Positions 1 to 8,871 of a stretch of DNA of 64,000 nt are shown piece by piece. Below the pieces are notes generated by a model, which did no database searches, was not told where the DNA came from, and saw only the letters and a program-made list of their open reading frames with translations. This DNA is from Chitinophaga qingshengii. Its GTDB lineage: Bacteria > Bacteroidota > Bacteroidia > Chitinophagales > Chitinophagaceae. Location: contig NZ_JACVFC010000002.1 of NCBI RefSeq assembly GCF_014529935.1, positions 992,001-1,056,000 of the forward strand, written 5' to 3'. Every line of letters starts with the position of its first letter. The first letter of the stretch is position 1. The position numbers and the translations under genes are program-made.

Positions 1-2
1 GA

Positions 3-1052
3 CAGGTAGGTGGAACCTTCCAGTTCAACAACCAGGCGCCTTTCACCGATCTGAAACCAGAAAGGACCAAATCACTGGAAATCGGTACAGAATGGCGTTT
101 CCTGCAGAGCAGACTGAACTTCGACTTCACCTATTATAAAACCAATACCACTAACCAGTACTTCCAGATTGCCGTACCGCCGGGAACAGGTTACAGCTTC
201 CGTTTCATCAATGCGGGTAACATCCAGAACAGTGGTTTCGAAGTAGTGTTGGGTTATAATGTGATCCAGTCCAGCAGATTTACCTGGAACACCAGCGTGA
301 ACTATTCTCAGAATAAGAACAAGGTTATTGAGCTTGCAGACAACATCGACCAGTTTATCCTGACACCTGCCGGTTCCAATACCTTTGGTTCTATCATTGA
401 AAAAGGCGGTTCCTATGGCGATATCTTCGGTAAAGCGCTGAAAAGAGATGAAAGCGGCCGTATTATCATCGGTTCCGATGGTACGCCGCTGGTAACTTCC
501 GACCTGGTATATGTTGGCAATGCTAATCCTAAATGGCAGGCCGGCTGGAGCAACCGTTTCACTTACGGCAACTTCAACCTGAGCTTCCTGGTTGACGGCA
601 AATTTGGCGGTAAAGTAATGTCCCAGACCGAAGCCGTAATGGATAAATATGGCGTATCTGCCCGCACCGGCGAAGCCCGCAAAGCAGGTGGCGTATTTAT
701 AAACGGTGTGTCTGAAGCGACCAAAGAGCCTGTTACCAAAGTAGATGCCGACAAATGGTATGGTACCGTTGGTGGCCGTGATGGAGTGAGTGGTGAATAC
801 ATGTATGATGCCACTGTAGTAAGATTAAGAGAACTGTCTTTAGGTTATGCGATTCCTTCCAAAGCGCTGGGCCATGGTTTTGTAAAGAACATCCGTTTCT
901 CTCTCGTAGGCAGAAACCTGTGGTATATTTCTAAAAAGGCACCGTTTGATCCGGAAATCGCTATGTCTACCGGTAACGGTCTTTCCGGTGTGGATATGTT
1001 CGGTTTACCCGCTACCCGCAGCTTCGGCTTTAACCTGAATGTTGGTTTCTAA
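3..1052 (+). CDS. SusC/RagA-type TonB-linked outer-membrane protein, C-terminal part
   Basis: The reading frame is open from the window edge, so only the last ~349 codons of a gene of usually ~1000 residues are present. What remains is beta-barrel: alternating hydrophobic/aromatic strands, the 'LKPERTKSLEIGTEW' block typical of SusC barrels, and a terminal Phe (FNLNVGF) as expected of a BamA-recognised strand. SusC proteins import glycans or peptides across the outer membrane with TonB energy, capped by a SusD lipoprotein. The SusD partner starts 26 bp downstream, so the two are cotranscribed. The substrate cannot be inferred because no degradative enzyme lies on the same strand next to the pair. 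Confidence 0.93.
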   Translation, partial: QVGGTFQFNNQAPFTDLKPERTKSLEIGTEWRFLQSRLNFDFTYYKTNTTNQYFQIAVPPGTGYSFRFINAGNIQNSGFEVVLGYNVIQSSRFTWNTSVNYSQNKNKVIELADNIDQFILTPAGSNTFGSIIEKGGSYGDIFGKALKRDESGRIIIGSDGTPLVTSDLVYVGNANPKWQAGWSNRFTYGNFNLSFLVDGKFGGKVMSQTEAVMDKYGVSARTGEARKAGGVFINGVSEATKEPVTKVDADKWYGTVGGRDGVSGEYMYDATVVRLRELSLGYAIPSKALGHGFVKNIRFSLVGRNLWYISKKAPFDPEIAMSTGNGLSGVDMFGLPATRSFGFNLNVGF

Positions 1053-1078
1053 TCATGTTCACCTTTAATTCAACACAG

Positions 1079-2710
1079 ATGAAAAAATTAAGATTCAAAC
1101 TATATAAGCCGGTGGCTATCATCACGCTGGCGGCTGGTATCCTGGGCCTGAACGCCTGTACCAAAAACTTCGAACAATACAACACCGACAATACCGGGTT
1201 GACCGAAGGTGAGTTGAAGCCCGATTTCAACAATATCGGTGGTTTCTTTCCGCAGATACAGTCTTCCATCTACTTTAACTTCAACAATACCACCGCCGAC
1301 TTCCAGTTGCAGCAAAACCTGATGGGCGATGTGTATTCCGGTTATATGATGCCGCCGAATAACTTCCGTGGTAACATCAATAACATGACGTATTCGCTGG
1401 TAGACGGCTGGAACGCTTCCGCCTTCAACCTGGCTTACAACAACGTGATGGCGCCTATTTATGAAATAAAAAGAAGAGGCGCACAGACAATTGCTCCTGA
1501 GTTCTGGGCTATCGCGCTGATCCTGAAAGTAGAGGCCATGCACCGGGTAACCGATATCTACGGTCCTATTCCTTACAGCAGCTATGGTACCGGTGGTACT
1601 ACTTCAGCTTACGACTCCCAGCAGGATGTATATACCCGCTTCTTCAAAGAGCTGGATACCGCTGTTACCACGTTGAATGATTATGTAACCGCACATCCCG
1701 GCATCTCTCTCTTCTCCAAATTCGATATGTTGTATGGTGGCGATTACAAACAATGGGTGAAATTTGCCAACTCCCTGCGTCTGCGCCTGGCCATCCGTAT
1801 CTCCGGAGTATCACCTGCAAAAGCCCAGGCTGAAGCGGAAAAAGCGCTGAACCCAACTTCCGGCGGTGTGATGGAGATTCCTAAAGACAACGCCAATGTT
1901 TCCGGTTTCGGGCTGAAAAACCCGTTGTTTACCATCGTGACTTCCTGGACAGACAATGCCATGAACGCCTCTATGGAATCCTTCCTGGTAGGGTATAAAG
2001 ACCCCCGCCTGCCGAAATATTTCGATCATGCCACTGCTTACCCCGGAACTTACAAAGGTATCCGCATCGGTAGCCTGGTAACTGCCAAACCGGACTATAA
2101 CGGCTACTCCGTTCCGGCTTATGTGGAAACCAAGACCTTTAAAGCTACCACGCCGTTGCAGCTGATGACCGCCGCCGAAGTATGGTTCCTCCGTGCCGAA
2201 GCAGCCCTCAATGGCTGGAGCAATGCCGGCGGTACTCCCGGTGAGCTGTATGAAAAAGGTATGCGTGCCTCCTTCACCCAATGGGATGTTGATCTGGCTG
2301 CTGTTAACAACTACGTGGTTGATAATGCCGCCAAACCGATCGATTATGTAGATCCCCGTAATGCGGCCAACAACCACGCTGCCATGACCAGCACTACCGT
2401 TAAATGGGATGACGCCGCTGATCCGAAAACCAAACTGGAACGTATCATCACCCAGAAATGGATCGCGATCTATCCTGAAGGCCAGGAAGCCTGGAGCGAA
2501 TTCCGCAGAACCGGTTATCCAAAACTCTTCCCGGTAGTGAACAACTACAGCAACAATACTATCAACACCGATATACAGATCAGAAGGATACCTTTCCCAT
2601 CTACAGAGTACACTTCCAATAAAGCAGAAGTGTTAAAAGCCATCCAGTTGCTCGGCCCAGGCGCCGTAGACAACGGCGGACAAAGGCTTTGGTGGGATAT
2701 TCCTCACTGA
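1079..2710 (+). CDS. SusD/RagB-like nutrient-binding outer-membrane lipoprotein
   Basis: A 543-residue lipoprotein. The N-terminus is MKKLRFKLYK plus a hydrophobic stretch and a lipobox LNAC (Cys27). An in-frame ATG at 1055 exists, but starting at 1079 gives a normal signal peptide. The body is helical TPR-like SusD fold; 'ERIITQKWIAIYPEG' and 'EFRRTGYPKLFP' near the C-terminus are typical of the SusD-like_2 subfamily (PF12771). It should sit on the cell surface as the substrate-capturing lid of the preceding SusC channel. A strong hairpin terminator follows the stop codon, ending the transcript. Family membership is clear; the ligand is unknown. Confidence 0.93.
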   Translation: MKKLRFKLYKPVAIITLAAGILGLNACTKNFEQYNTDNTGLTEGELKPDFNNIGGFFPQIQSSIYFNFNNTTADFQLQQNLMGDVYSGYMMPPNNFRGNINNMTYSLVDGWNASAFNLAYNNVMAPIYEIKRRGAQTIAPEFWAIALILKVEAMHRVTDIYGPIPYSSYGTGGTTSAYDSQQDVYTRFFKELDTAVTTLNDYVTAHPGISLFSKFDMLYGGDYKQWVKFANSLRLRLAIRISGVSPAKAQAEAEKALNPTSGGVMEIPKDNANVSGFGLKNPLFTIVTSWTDNAMNASMESFLVGYKDPRLPKYFDHATAYPGTYKGIRIGSLVTAKPDYNGYSVPAYVETKTFKATTPLQLMTAAEVWFLRAEAALNGWSNAGGTPGELYEKGMRASFTQWDVDLAAVNNYVVDNAAKPIDYVDPRNAANNHAAMTSTTVKWDDAADPKTKLERIITQKWIAIYPEGQEAWSEFRRTGYPKLFPVVNNYSNNTINTDIQIRRIPFPSTEYTSNKAEVLKAIQLLGPGAVDNGGQRLWWDIPH

Positions 2711-2754
2711 GTGTAGTTACATACTTATTTTGAATCGCGTGCATAAAAAAAAAT

Positions 2755-2785
2755 GCCGGTCCTATCGAGGACCGGCTTTTCTTTT
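2755..2785 (+). terminator. Rho-independent terminator after the susC/susD pair
   Basis: Perfect 9-bp stem GCCGGTCCT / AGGACCGGC with a 4-nt loop (ATCG), followed by TTTTCTTTTT. An A-run precedes the stem, so it could work on both strands. It lies 44 bp after the SusD stop. Confidence 0.9.
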
Positions 2786-3180
2786 TGGGGTTAGCAGTGC
2801 GTATTTTTTACACATTAAAAATATTTTATTTTCGATGGTACTATCAGTTTACTATTACGACTTCTTGCCTGATAACGAAAATAGTTCTGATAAAACACGT
2901 CATGAAAAACAGGATCTAAGGACCTACAACAGAAAGCATTTGCGATTCGGTTGCCATCCGTTATATAGGGCGTACTTGTCATCAACAAAAAATAACCTAT
3001 GCCAAAATCATTGTCGCCCGACTATTACCGGGATATATAAACGCAATTGATTTCGCTTAGCATTCAACTTAGGTCACATGAAAATAATCCGGCCGCTTGC
3101 AATCCTGCTTACGGCCGCTCTTTTCAACTAAAACGACAACTCAAATTTTCATAGATCAACAGGACATATTAGCAAGTTTT
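2786..3180. other. Intergenic stretch without a convincing gene
   Basis: About 400 bp of AT-richer sequence between two facing terminators. No frame here resembles a protein family. The only protein-like signal is a 17-codon frame at 3078-3131 (MKIIRPLAILLTAALFN, stop) that looks like an isolated signal peptide. It may be a decayed secreted-protein gene or chance. Confidence 0.5.
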
Positions 3181-3210
3181 AAAAAAGCCGCCCCGTTCCC
3201 GGGACGGCTT
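3181..3210 (-). terminator. Rho-independent terminator after the esterase gene
   Basis: Read on the minus strand: AAGCCGTCCCG - GGAA - CGGGGCGGCTT, an 11-bp stem with one G-U pair, then a T-run. It lies 30 bp beyond the stop codon of the esterase gene. Confidence 0.85.
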
Positions 3211-3239
3211 CATTTTTTATAGCCTTTTGTCGTTTGTTA

Positions 3240-4052
3240 TTATTTGTTGAAGAAACGATGGAAGTATAACATGTGATAGTAGGTAGAATTTGACCAGTAG
3301 GGCCAGTCGTGCTGTCCGGGCCGTTCAGTATAATCGTGGTCAATTCCCTTTTCGAGCAGTTTTTTGTTCAGTGCCCGGTTTACATCAATAAAAAAGTCCT
3401 TCACGCCACAATCGATAATCATCGACAAAACACCCGGTTTCAGTCTGTCAACCTGGTCCATTACCGTGTAAGGGGTCCAGTTCACGCCATCTTTACCCGG
3501 TTCTCCCAACAGTTTTACGAGTTCCCAGCTTTTGGGGAATGGCCTGATATCCACACCTCCGCTCATACTACCTGCTACGCCAAATACATCCGGATGCCGC
3601 ATCGCCAGATACAGGGCGCCATGGCCGCCCATACTGAAACCAGTTATAGCGCGGTGTTTGGAGTCCGGCAGGGTTTTATAGCGCTGATCAATATAAGCCG
3701 GTATTTCCTTGCTGACATATGTTTCAAAGCGCATGGAGCTATCCATCGGGCTATCCAGGTACCAGCTGCCAAAGGCGCCATCAGGAAATACCATTACACA
3801 TTGGTAGGTATCAGCCAGGTCCTTCGCCGCCGGCATTTTCGTAATCCAGCTGGCATAGTTACCGCTGTAACCATGCAGTAAATATACTACCGGATAACGC
3901 TGTTTGCCTTTCTTATAGGAATCCGGTGTTACCACCACACATTTGTAGCTGCGGTGCATAGCCGCACTGGGAATACTGATAGTGTCCACCGTGGCCGCGC
4001 GGAGCGATTGCAGGGAACAGCACAACAGTAAGAGGAGAAGCGTGTTTTTCAT
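3240..4052 (-). CDS. Secreted esterase of the esterase D / PF00756 family
   Basis: A 270-residue alpha/beta hydrolase. The ATG at 4052 gives MKNTLLLLLL..., a clean signal peptide ending near AAT; a TTG codon precedes it in frame but is less likely. The oxyanion region YLLHGYSG and nucleophile elbow GFSMGGHGA (Ser140) are intact, with candidate Asp in IIDCGVKD and His in GQHDWPYW. The family hydrolyses carboxylic esters (acetylxylan, feruloyl, S-formylglutathione or mycolyl substrates); the actual substrate is not readable. It starts 6 bp after the stop of the M1 peptidase gene, so the two form an operon, and a hairpin terminator follows. Confidence 0.88.
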   Translation of the reverse strand: MKNTLLLLLLCCSLQSLRAATVDTISIPSAAMHRSYKCVVVTPDSYKKGKQRYPVVYLLHGYSGNYASWITKMPAAKDLADTYQCVMVFPDGAFGSWYLDSPMDSSMRFETYVSKEIPAYIDQRYKTLPDSKHRAITGFSMGGHGALYLAMRHPDVFGVAGSMSGGVDIRPFPKSWELVKLLGEPGKDGVNWTPYTVMDQVDRLKPGVLSMIIDCGVKDFFIDVNRALNKKLLEKGIDHDYTERPGQHDWPYWSNSTYYHMLYFHRFFNK

Positions 4053-4058
4053 CAACGT

Positions 4059-6383
4059 TTATTTATTAAGGGCTTTTTTCATCGGGTTATCGCCGGTTGA
4101 AGCACCTCTTACGCCCGCACCATCCTTAAACATCTCAAACCGTGACGGAGCAGCTTCTCTTGGCCAGCTGTTATTGCTTTCATCAATATCAGCTGTTTCG
4201 CGGAGCGGGTCCAGCTTCAGGGAGACCACCTTTTTGTCTTTGGCGAATACTTTGGTCACCTGATTTTCATTTTTACGCCAGATGTAGGCCGAAATACGGT
4301 CTGTTTCTTTTGTACCGTCTTCAAACGTCCATTCCAGGATGAGCGGCATTACCAGTCCGCCTACATTGGAAAAAGTTACTTCATAGAAGTTCTTTTTACT
4401 GTCATACATCGCCTTTTCTTCCGGAGTCAGGTTATTATAGAACTGATCGTAGGCCGCTTTGTCTTCCGGCGCTACTTCAAAGCGGTTCCATTTGCTGTAG
4501 AAGTCCTGCAGGCTGGTATCCTGATCTACCACAAATTTGACGCCAGCCGCTTTATTACGTTGACGGGCCACATGGTCCATATTACGGTCATATTCCGCTT
4601 TCGCCTGTTGACTGGCAACAGCCGGATTTTTACCCCCGAGGTTATACCACTTCACGTTATCGATAGAGATATCCACCGGTTCGATGGAGAAGAACCATCC
4701 GCGCCAGAACCAGTCCAGATCTACCGCAGAAGCATCTTCCATGGTACGGAAAAAGTCGGCCGGCGTTGGGTGTTTAAAAGCCCAGCGACGGGCATATTCG
4801 CGGAAAGAGAAATCAAACAGTTCCCGGCCCATCACGGTTTCCCGGAGGATATTGAGCGCGGTAGCCGGTTTGGCGTAAGCATTAGGACCAAACTGGATAA
4901 TATTTTCGGAGTTGACCATAATCGGTTCCAGCTGATCTTTCGGCATCTTCATATAGTCCACGATCTTATGGGCAGGACCACGGGAGGAAGGGAAATTGTT
5001 ATCCCATTCCTGTTCAGCCATAAACTGGCAGAAAGTGTTCAGCCCTTCATCCATCCAGGACCACTGGCGTTCGTCGGAGTTCACGATCATCGGGAAGAAG
5101 TTGTGGCCTACTTCGTGGATGATCACGCCGATCATACCGTTTTTAGTGGATTCGGAATAAGTACCGTCTTTATCGGCGCGGCCGTAGTTGAAACAGATCA
5201 TCGGGTATTCCATACCGTTAGCCGCTTCCACGGAGATAGCCACCGGATAAGGATACGGGATGGTATGGCTGGAGTAGGATTTCAGCGTATGTGCCACCAC
5301 TTTGGTGGAGTAACGGCGGTACAGCGGGTATGCTTCCGGACCATAGTACGACATCGCCATCACCTTGTTGCCTTCCACATTGGCCGCCATAGCGTCCCAT
5401 ACGAGGCGGCGGGAAGATACCAGGGCGAAGTCGCGCACGTTCTGTGCTTCGTATACCCAGGTTTTGCGGGCGGTAGATTTGTTTTGCAACGCTTTCTTAG
5501 CATCATCGAGCGTTACCACTTCCACAGGTTCTTTACTGCTTTGCGCCTGTTGCCAGCGTTGGTATTGCGCCGGAGACAACATTTCCTTGTAGTTCCGGCA
5601 TTCGCCGGTAGCGCCTACGACGTGGTCGGCAGGAACTGTCAGCCGTACTTTGAAGTTACCGAAGGTGAGTGCAAACTCTCCCCTGCCGGTGAATTGTTTA
5701 TTCTGCCATCCCTGGAAATCGGAATATACCGCCAGCCGGGGATACCATTGGGTGATGGTATACAGGTAGTTTTTATCTTCCGGAAAATATTCATAACCGC
5801 CACGGCCGCCGGTGGTCATACGGTCAGACAGGTTATACCACCATTCTACCTTAAAGCGGTATTTTTCGCCCGGCATCAGTGTTTTGGGCAGGTCTATCCG
5901 CATCATGGTCTGGTTGATGGTATAAGGCAATGCCTTACCATCAGCATCCGTTACTTTCACGATTTTAACGCCCAGGTCGCCCGTAGGAGGCAGGATATTG
6001 CGGATATCCCGCAGGGTCATCTTATCAGATATTTTACTACCATCAAAGCTGCGGTTATCACTTTTCGGATCGTGTTCATTCTCATCGAGCTGTAGCCAGA
6101 TGTAGGTCAGCGGATCGGGTGAATTATTAAAATAGGTGATTGTTTCAGCGCCATCGAGCCGCTGTTTATTGTCATCCAGTTCTGCATTGATTTCATAGTC
6201 GGCCCGCTGTTGCCAGTATTTGGGTCCGGGTGCGCCGGAAGCGGAGCGGTACATATTGGGCGTCTGGAGCATAGTGCCCAGCTGCTCAAAGCGGTTACCG
6301 TGGTTGGACCCCGGGTTGTTTTGCGCCTGCAGTGTAAATGCAGTGCTACATAAAACACCTAACAGGTAAAGACTTTTTCTCAT
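4059..6383 (-). CDS. Secreted M1-family metallopeptidase (gluzincin)
   Basis: 774 residues with signal peptide MRKSLYLLGVLCSTAFTLQAQ. The zinc motif is complete: H423-E424-V-G-H427 followed 18 residues later by E446 in WMDEGLN, the spacing of M1 aminopeptidases. The N-terminal half carries the beta-sandwich region ('TYIWLQLDENEHDPKSD') and the C-terminal third ('PVDISIDNVKWYN') is typical of Bacteroidota M1 peptidases. It is predicted to act in the periplasm or outside the cell on peptides. The M1 GxMEN exopeptidase motif appears as NGMEYP. It is translationally close to the esterase downstream and 31 bp after the HupE/UreJ gene upstream. Confidence 0.92.
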   Translation of the reverse strand: MRKSLYLLGVLCSTAFTLQAQNNPGSNHGNRFEQLGTMLQTPNMYRSASGAPGPKYWQQRADYEINAELDDNKQRLDGAETITYFNNSPDPLTYIWLQLDENEHDPKSDNRSFDGSKISDKMTLRDIRNILPPTGDLGVKIVKVTDADGKALPYTINQTMMRIDLPKTLMPGEKYRFKVEWWYNLSDRMTTGGRGGYEYFPEDKNYLYTITQWYPRLAVYSDFQGWQNKQFTGRGEFALTFGNFKVRLTVPADHVVGATGECRNYKEMLSPAQYQRWQQAQSSKEPVEVVTLDDAKKALQNKSTARKTWVYEAQNVRDFALVSSRRLVWDAMAANVEGNKVMAMSYYGPEAYPLYRRYSTKVVAHTLKSYSSHTIPYPYPVAISVEAANGMEYPMICFNYGRADKDGTYSESTKNGMIGVIIHEVGHNFFPMIVNSDERQWSWMDEGLNTFCQFMAEQEWDNNFPSSRGPAHKIVDYMKMPKDQLEPIMVNSENIIQFGPNAYAKPATALNILRETVMGRELFDFSFREYARRWAFKHPTPADFFRTMEDASAVDLDWFWRGWFFSIEPVDISIDNVKWYNLGGKNPAVASQQAKAEYDRNMDHVARQRNKAAGVKFVVDQDTSLQDFYSKWNRFEVAPEDKAAYDQFYNNLTPEEKAMYDSKKNFYEVTFSNVGGLVMPLILEWTFEDGTKETDRISAYIWRKNENQVTKVFAKDKKVVSLKLDPLRETADIDESNNSWPREAAPSRFEMFKDGAGVRGASTGDNPMKKALNK

Positions 6384-6414
6384 AGAGGCTTTAGATTTTC
6401 GATTCAGATTTTAG

Positions 6415-6996
6415 TTATTTCAACAGTTCCCGTACTCCCTGGATTACCATCAGGAAGGCCACTCCAAAGGTAGCAGCGGATAAAAAAAAGTTCCAGTCGC
6501 GGCGGCTTACCCGGCCTATGTTGACGATAATACCGGATACCAGCATCACTACGGCAACAATCAGGATCTGGCCAAATTCCAGCCCTATATTGAATCCCAG
6601 TAGTGGTTGTACGATGTTGGCCTGGCTGCCCAGCAGGCTTTTCAGGTAGTTGGAAAAACCGAGTCCGTGGATCAGCCCAAAAAATAATGCATAGAAGTAG
6701 TTGAGCTGCAAATGCTGCGGCGCTTCATTTCTTCTGAAAATGTTTGATAATGCAGTGATACAGATCGTTACCGGTATCAGGAATTCGACCAGCGAACTGG
6801 ATACCCGGATAATATGTAATACACTCAAAGCCAGCGTAATAGAATGACCGATTGTGAAGGCTGTCACCAGGACCAGCAACTTTTTCCACTCGTTCACCAC
6901 ATAAATAGCGCTCAGGGCAATCACGAAAAGTATATGATCATAACCTTCCCAGTTGAGTATATGTTGCCATCCCAGCTCAAAATACAACGCATCCAT
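6415..6996 (-). CDS. HupE/UreJ family membrane protein
   Basis: 193 residues, about six hydrophobic segments. The family signatures are visible: a GYDHILF block near the N-terminus, GHSITLALS in the first third and GLIHGLGFSN in the middle, with His residues inside membrane helices. HupE/UreJ proteins are small permeases linked to nickel or cobalt in other bacteria. In Bacteroidota this variant (HupE/UreJ_2) often lies beside a DUF6702 gene and an M1 peptidase, exactly as here, and no urease or hydrogenase gene is near. The metal role is therefore family knowledge, not shown by this locus. Confidence 0.85.
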   Translation of the reverse strand: MDALYFELGWQHILNWEGYDHILFVIALSAIYVVNEWKKLLVLVTAFTIGHSITLALSVLHIIRVSSSLVEFLIPVTICITALSNIFRRNEAPQHLQLNYFYALFFGLIHGLGFSNYLKSLLGSQANIVQPLLGFNIGLEFGQILIVAVVMLVSGIIVNIGRVSRRDWNFFLSAATFGVAFLMVIQGVRELLK

Positions 6997-7065
6997 TGCC
7001 CTTCTTTTGTCTAAATTTGGTAATTATAGAAAGTAAAAGTTAATTTTCCCAATAAAATTAGTCTA

Positions 7066-7554
7066 GTGGGGTTATTATTATGTAAATGGTGGACAGTGGC
7101 CTGGATGGCCCTTCTACACCCGTTCTATGTGAGTGTTACAGAAGTTACGCACAACGCCGCCAAAAAGGAACTGGAAGTGAGCTGCCGTATTTTTGCCGAC
7201 GACCTGGAAAATACACTGAAAGCACAATACCAAACATCTTTCGATATCATCAAACCAGCCAACAGGCAACAGGTAGAAGGATTTATCGCCGATTACCTCT
7301 CCAAACACCTGCAACTGACGCTGGACGGAAAAAAAATCCCCCTGCATTTCCTGGGGTATAAGATAGAAGAAGATGCCGTATGGAGCTTCCTCTCCGCCGA
7401 AAATGTGCCCGCACCAAAGAAAGTAGGAATTTTTAATGACCTGCTGTATCAGCAACATGCCTCACAGATAAATATGATTCATGTGATGGTAGGCGGACAA
7501 AGAAAAAGTACCAAGCTGGATAATCCGAAGGCGGGAGCGGTGTTGGAGTTTTAA
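7066..7554 (+). CDS. DUF6702 family protein
   Basis: About 162 residues with an N-terminal hydrophobic segment followed by HPFYVSVTEVTHN, the hallmark of DUF6702. No ATG precedes this motif with a signal sequence, so a GTG at 7066 is taken as start; an ATG at 7105 would remove most of the hydrophobic segment. It is divergent from HupE/UreJ across 69 bp. A TAAATTTG at 7012-7019 fits a Bacteroidota -7 box but no good -33 box is seen. Function unknown; the conserved neighbourhood with HupE/UreJ suggests an accessory periplasmic or membrane-anchored role. Confidence 0.8.
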   Translation: MGLLLCKWWTVAWMALLHPFYVSVTEVTHNAAKKELEVSCRIFADDLENTLKAQYQTSFDIIKPANRQQVEGFIADYLSKHLQLTLDGKKIPLHFLGYKIEEDAVWSFLSAENVPAPKKVGIFNDLLYQQHASQINMIHVMVGGQRKSTKLDNPKAGAVLEF

Positions 7555-7564
7555 AAAGCAGTTT

Positions 7565-8146
7565 ATGCCGAATCTTTATATCATATCAGGTTGTAATGGC
7601 GCCGGTAAAACGACCGCCAGTTATACCATTCTGCCAGAAATACTGCATTGCCGGGAGTTTGTGAATGCAGATAATATTGCCGCAGGATTATCGCCGTTTA
7701 ATCCTGAAAATGTGGCGGTAGAAGCAGGCAGGCTGATGCTCAAAAGAATACATCACCTGCTGGAAGAGAAGGTGGACTTTGCATTTGAGACAACATTGGC
7801 GACAAGGAGTTATCAATCGCTGGTGATAAAAGCGAAGGAATTGGGATATCAGGTGACGCTGCTGTATTTTTGGCTGAGCTCACCGGAAATAGCCCGGAAA
7901 AGGGTAGATGAAAGAGTGGAAAATGGTGGGCATAATATACCAACAGACATTATTACGCGCAGGTATTACAGGGGCATACACAACCTTATAAATATTTATA
8001 TCCCAATATGTTGCGAATGGAGCATCATTGATAGCATGACAGCGATTCCTATTACCATTGCAACAGGTTTTGGTGGTGGGGAAAAATTAATAATTAATCC
8101 CGATATTTGGGATATCATTCAGATACAAAGCCAATTAAATGACTAA
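7565..8146 (+). CDS. Zeta-toxin-like P-loop kinase
   Basis: 193 residues. A Walker A motif GCNGAGKT occupies residues 9-16, followed by FVNADNIAAGLSPFNPE and FAFETTLATRS. This order is typical of the zeta toxin / UDP-N-acetylglucosamine kinase-like group (PF06414). Zeta toxins phosphorylate UDP-GlcNAc and block wall synthesis, but many chromosomal homologues have unknown substrates. The start is 11 bp after the DUF6702 stop. Its last codons overlap the start of a 59-codon gene by 8 bp, which suggests translational coupling with a small partner. Function as a toxin is inference. Confidence 0.8.
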   Translation: MPNLYIISGCNGAGKTTASYTILPEILHCREFVNADNIAAGLSPFNPENVAVEAGRLMLKRIHHLLEEKVDFAFETTLATRSYQSLVIKAKELGYQVTLLYFWLSSPEIARKRVDERVENGGHNIPTDIITRRYYRGIHNLINIYIPICCEWSIIDSMTAIPITIATGFGGGEKLIINPDIWDIIQIQSQLND

Positions 8147-8318
8147 TAAACAAAAAGAATTACTGGTATTTTCTGAAAAAATCCAGCAAGGTGCGCAGAA
8201 AGCAGTCAGGAAACTGGTTGAAGCGAGAGCAGCTAGCGGCAAATCCCTTGTTATTGGTGATAAAAACGGGAATGTAAAAATTGTTCCTGCTAAAGAATTA
8301 CTGTCAGCTATGAAGTAA
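8139..8318 (+). CDS. Small protein overlapping the zeta-like gene, possible partner or antitoxin
   Basis: 59 codons: starts MTNKQKELLVFSEKIQQG and ends AKELLSAMK. ATG at 8139 overlaps the zeta-like gene by 8 bp; TAA at 8316-8318. The first 30 residues are a likely amphipathic helix rich in Lys, Gln and Ala; the second half (SLVIGDKNGNVKIVPA) looks like two short beta strands. The protein is basic. The layout (kinase first, small gene second, overlapping) resembles zeta-type modules in which a small helical protein neutralises the kinase, although classical epsilon antitoxins come first. Not matched to a family by eye. Confidence 0.65.
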   Translation: MTNKQKELLVFSEKIQQGAQKAVRKLVEARAASGKSLVIGDKNGNVKIVPAKELLSAMK

Positions 8319-8326
8319 GTAATAAG

Positions 8327-8845
8327 ATGAATACCTTTCCCACGTTATACACTCCCCGACTCATACTCCGAAAGATAGATGCAGCCGATATCCCGGCGCT
8401 GCTCAAATATGCCAATAACAAAAAGATTTCAGACTATGTACTGAATATTCCCCACCCTTACCAGGAGCCCGATGCTGTTTTCAGGATCAGCTATGTGTGG
8501 CAGGGTTTTAAGCAGCAGAACCGTTTTGTTTTTGCCATTATTTTAAAAGACAATGAAGAGCTGATTGGTGAGGTAGGCCTCCATTTAGACAACAACAAAC
8601 AGGTAGCCCAACTAGCCTATTGGGTAGGAGAACCTTTCTGGGGTAAAGGCATGGCCACAGAAGCTGTCAAGGCTGTACTCCGCTTCGGTTTTCAGCAACT
8701 CAATCTCCAACAGATTTTTGCAGACTGCAAACAGGAAAATACCGCGTCGGTGAAAGTACTGACCAACAATGGTATGATCAATGACAGCATGACGGGCAGT
8801 ATTCTGCAATATTATTTAACACAGGAAGCCTATAAATCGCTATAA
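8327..8845 (+). CDS. GNAT family N-acetyltransferase (RimJ/RimL type)
   Basis: 172 residues. The N-terminus 'LYTPRLILRKIDAADIPALLKY' is the usual opening of Acetyltransf_3 proteins. The acetyl-CoA binding motif A region is GEPFWGKGMATEAVKAVLRFGF, and motif B is NTASVKVLTNNGM. The group acetylates protein N-termini or small amines; the substrate is not deducible. It begins 8 bp after the small protein gene and may be cotranscribed. It converges on the pigment cluster at 8872 with only 26 bp between the stop codons and no clear terminator. Confidence 0.88.
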   Translation: MNTFPTLYTPRLILRKIDAADIPALLKYANNKKISDYVLNIPHPYQEPDAVFRISYVWQGFKQQNRFVFAIILKDNEELIGEVGLHLDNNKQVAQLAYWVGEPFWGKGMATEAVKAVLRFGFQQLNLQQIFADCKQENTASVKVLTNNGMINDSMTGSILQYYLTQEAYKSL

Positions 8846-8871
8846 CCTTAAAGAAATCTACCACATAACTT

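Noticed and set aside
2730..3050. 106-codon plus-strand frame after the SusD gene
   Set aside because: It begins before and reads through the terminator hairpin and has no domain or signal features.
4560..6095. 511-codon open frame on the plus strand opposite the M1 peptidase gene
   Set aside because: It is antisense to a gene with full catalytic motifs, its composition is His/Arg/Phe-rich like a complement shadow, and it has no recognisable domain.
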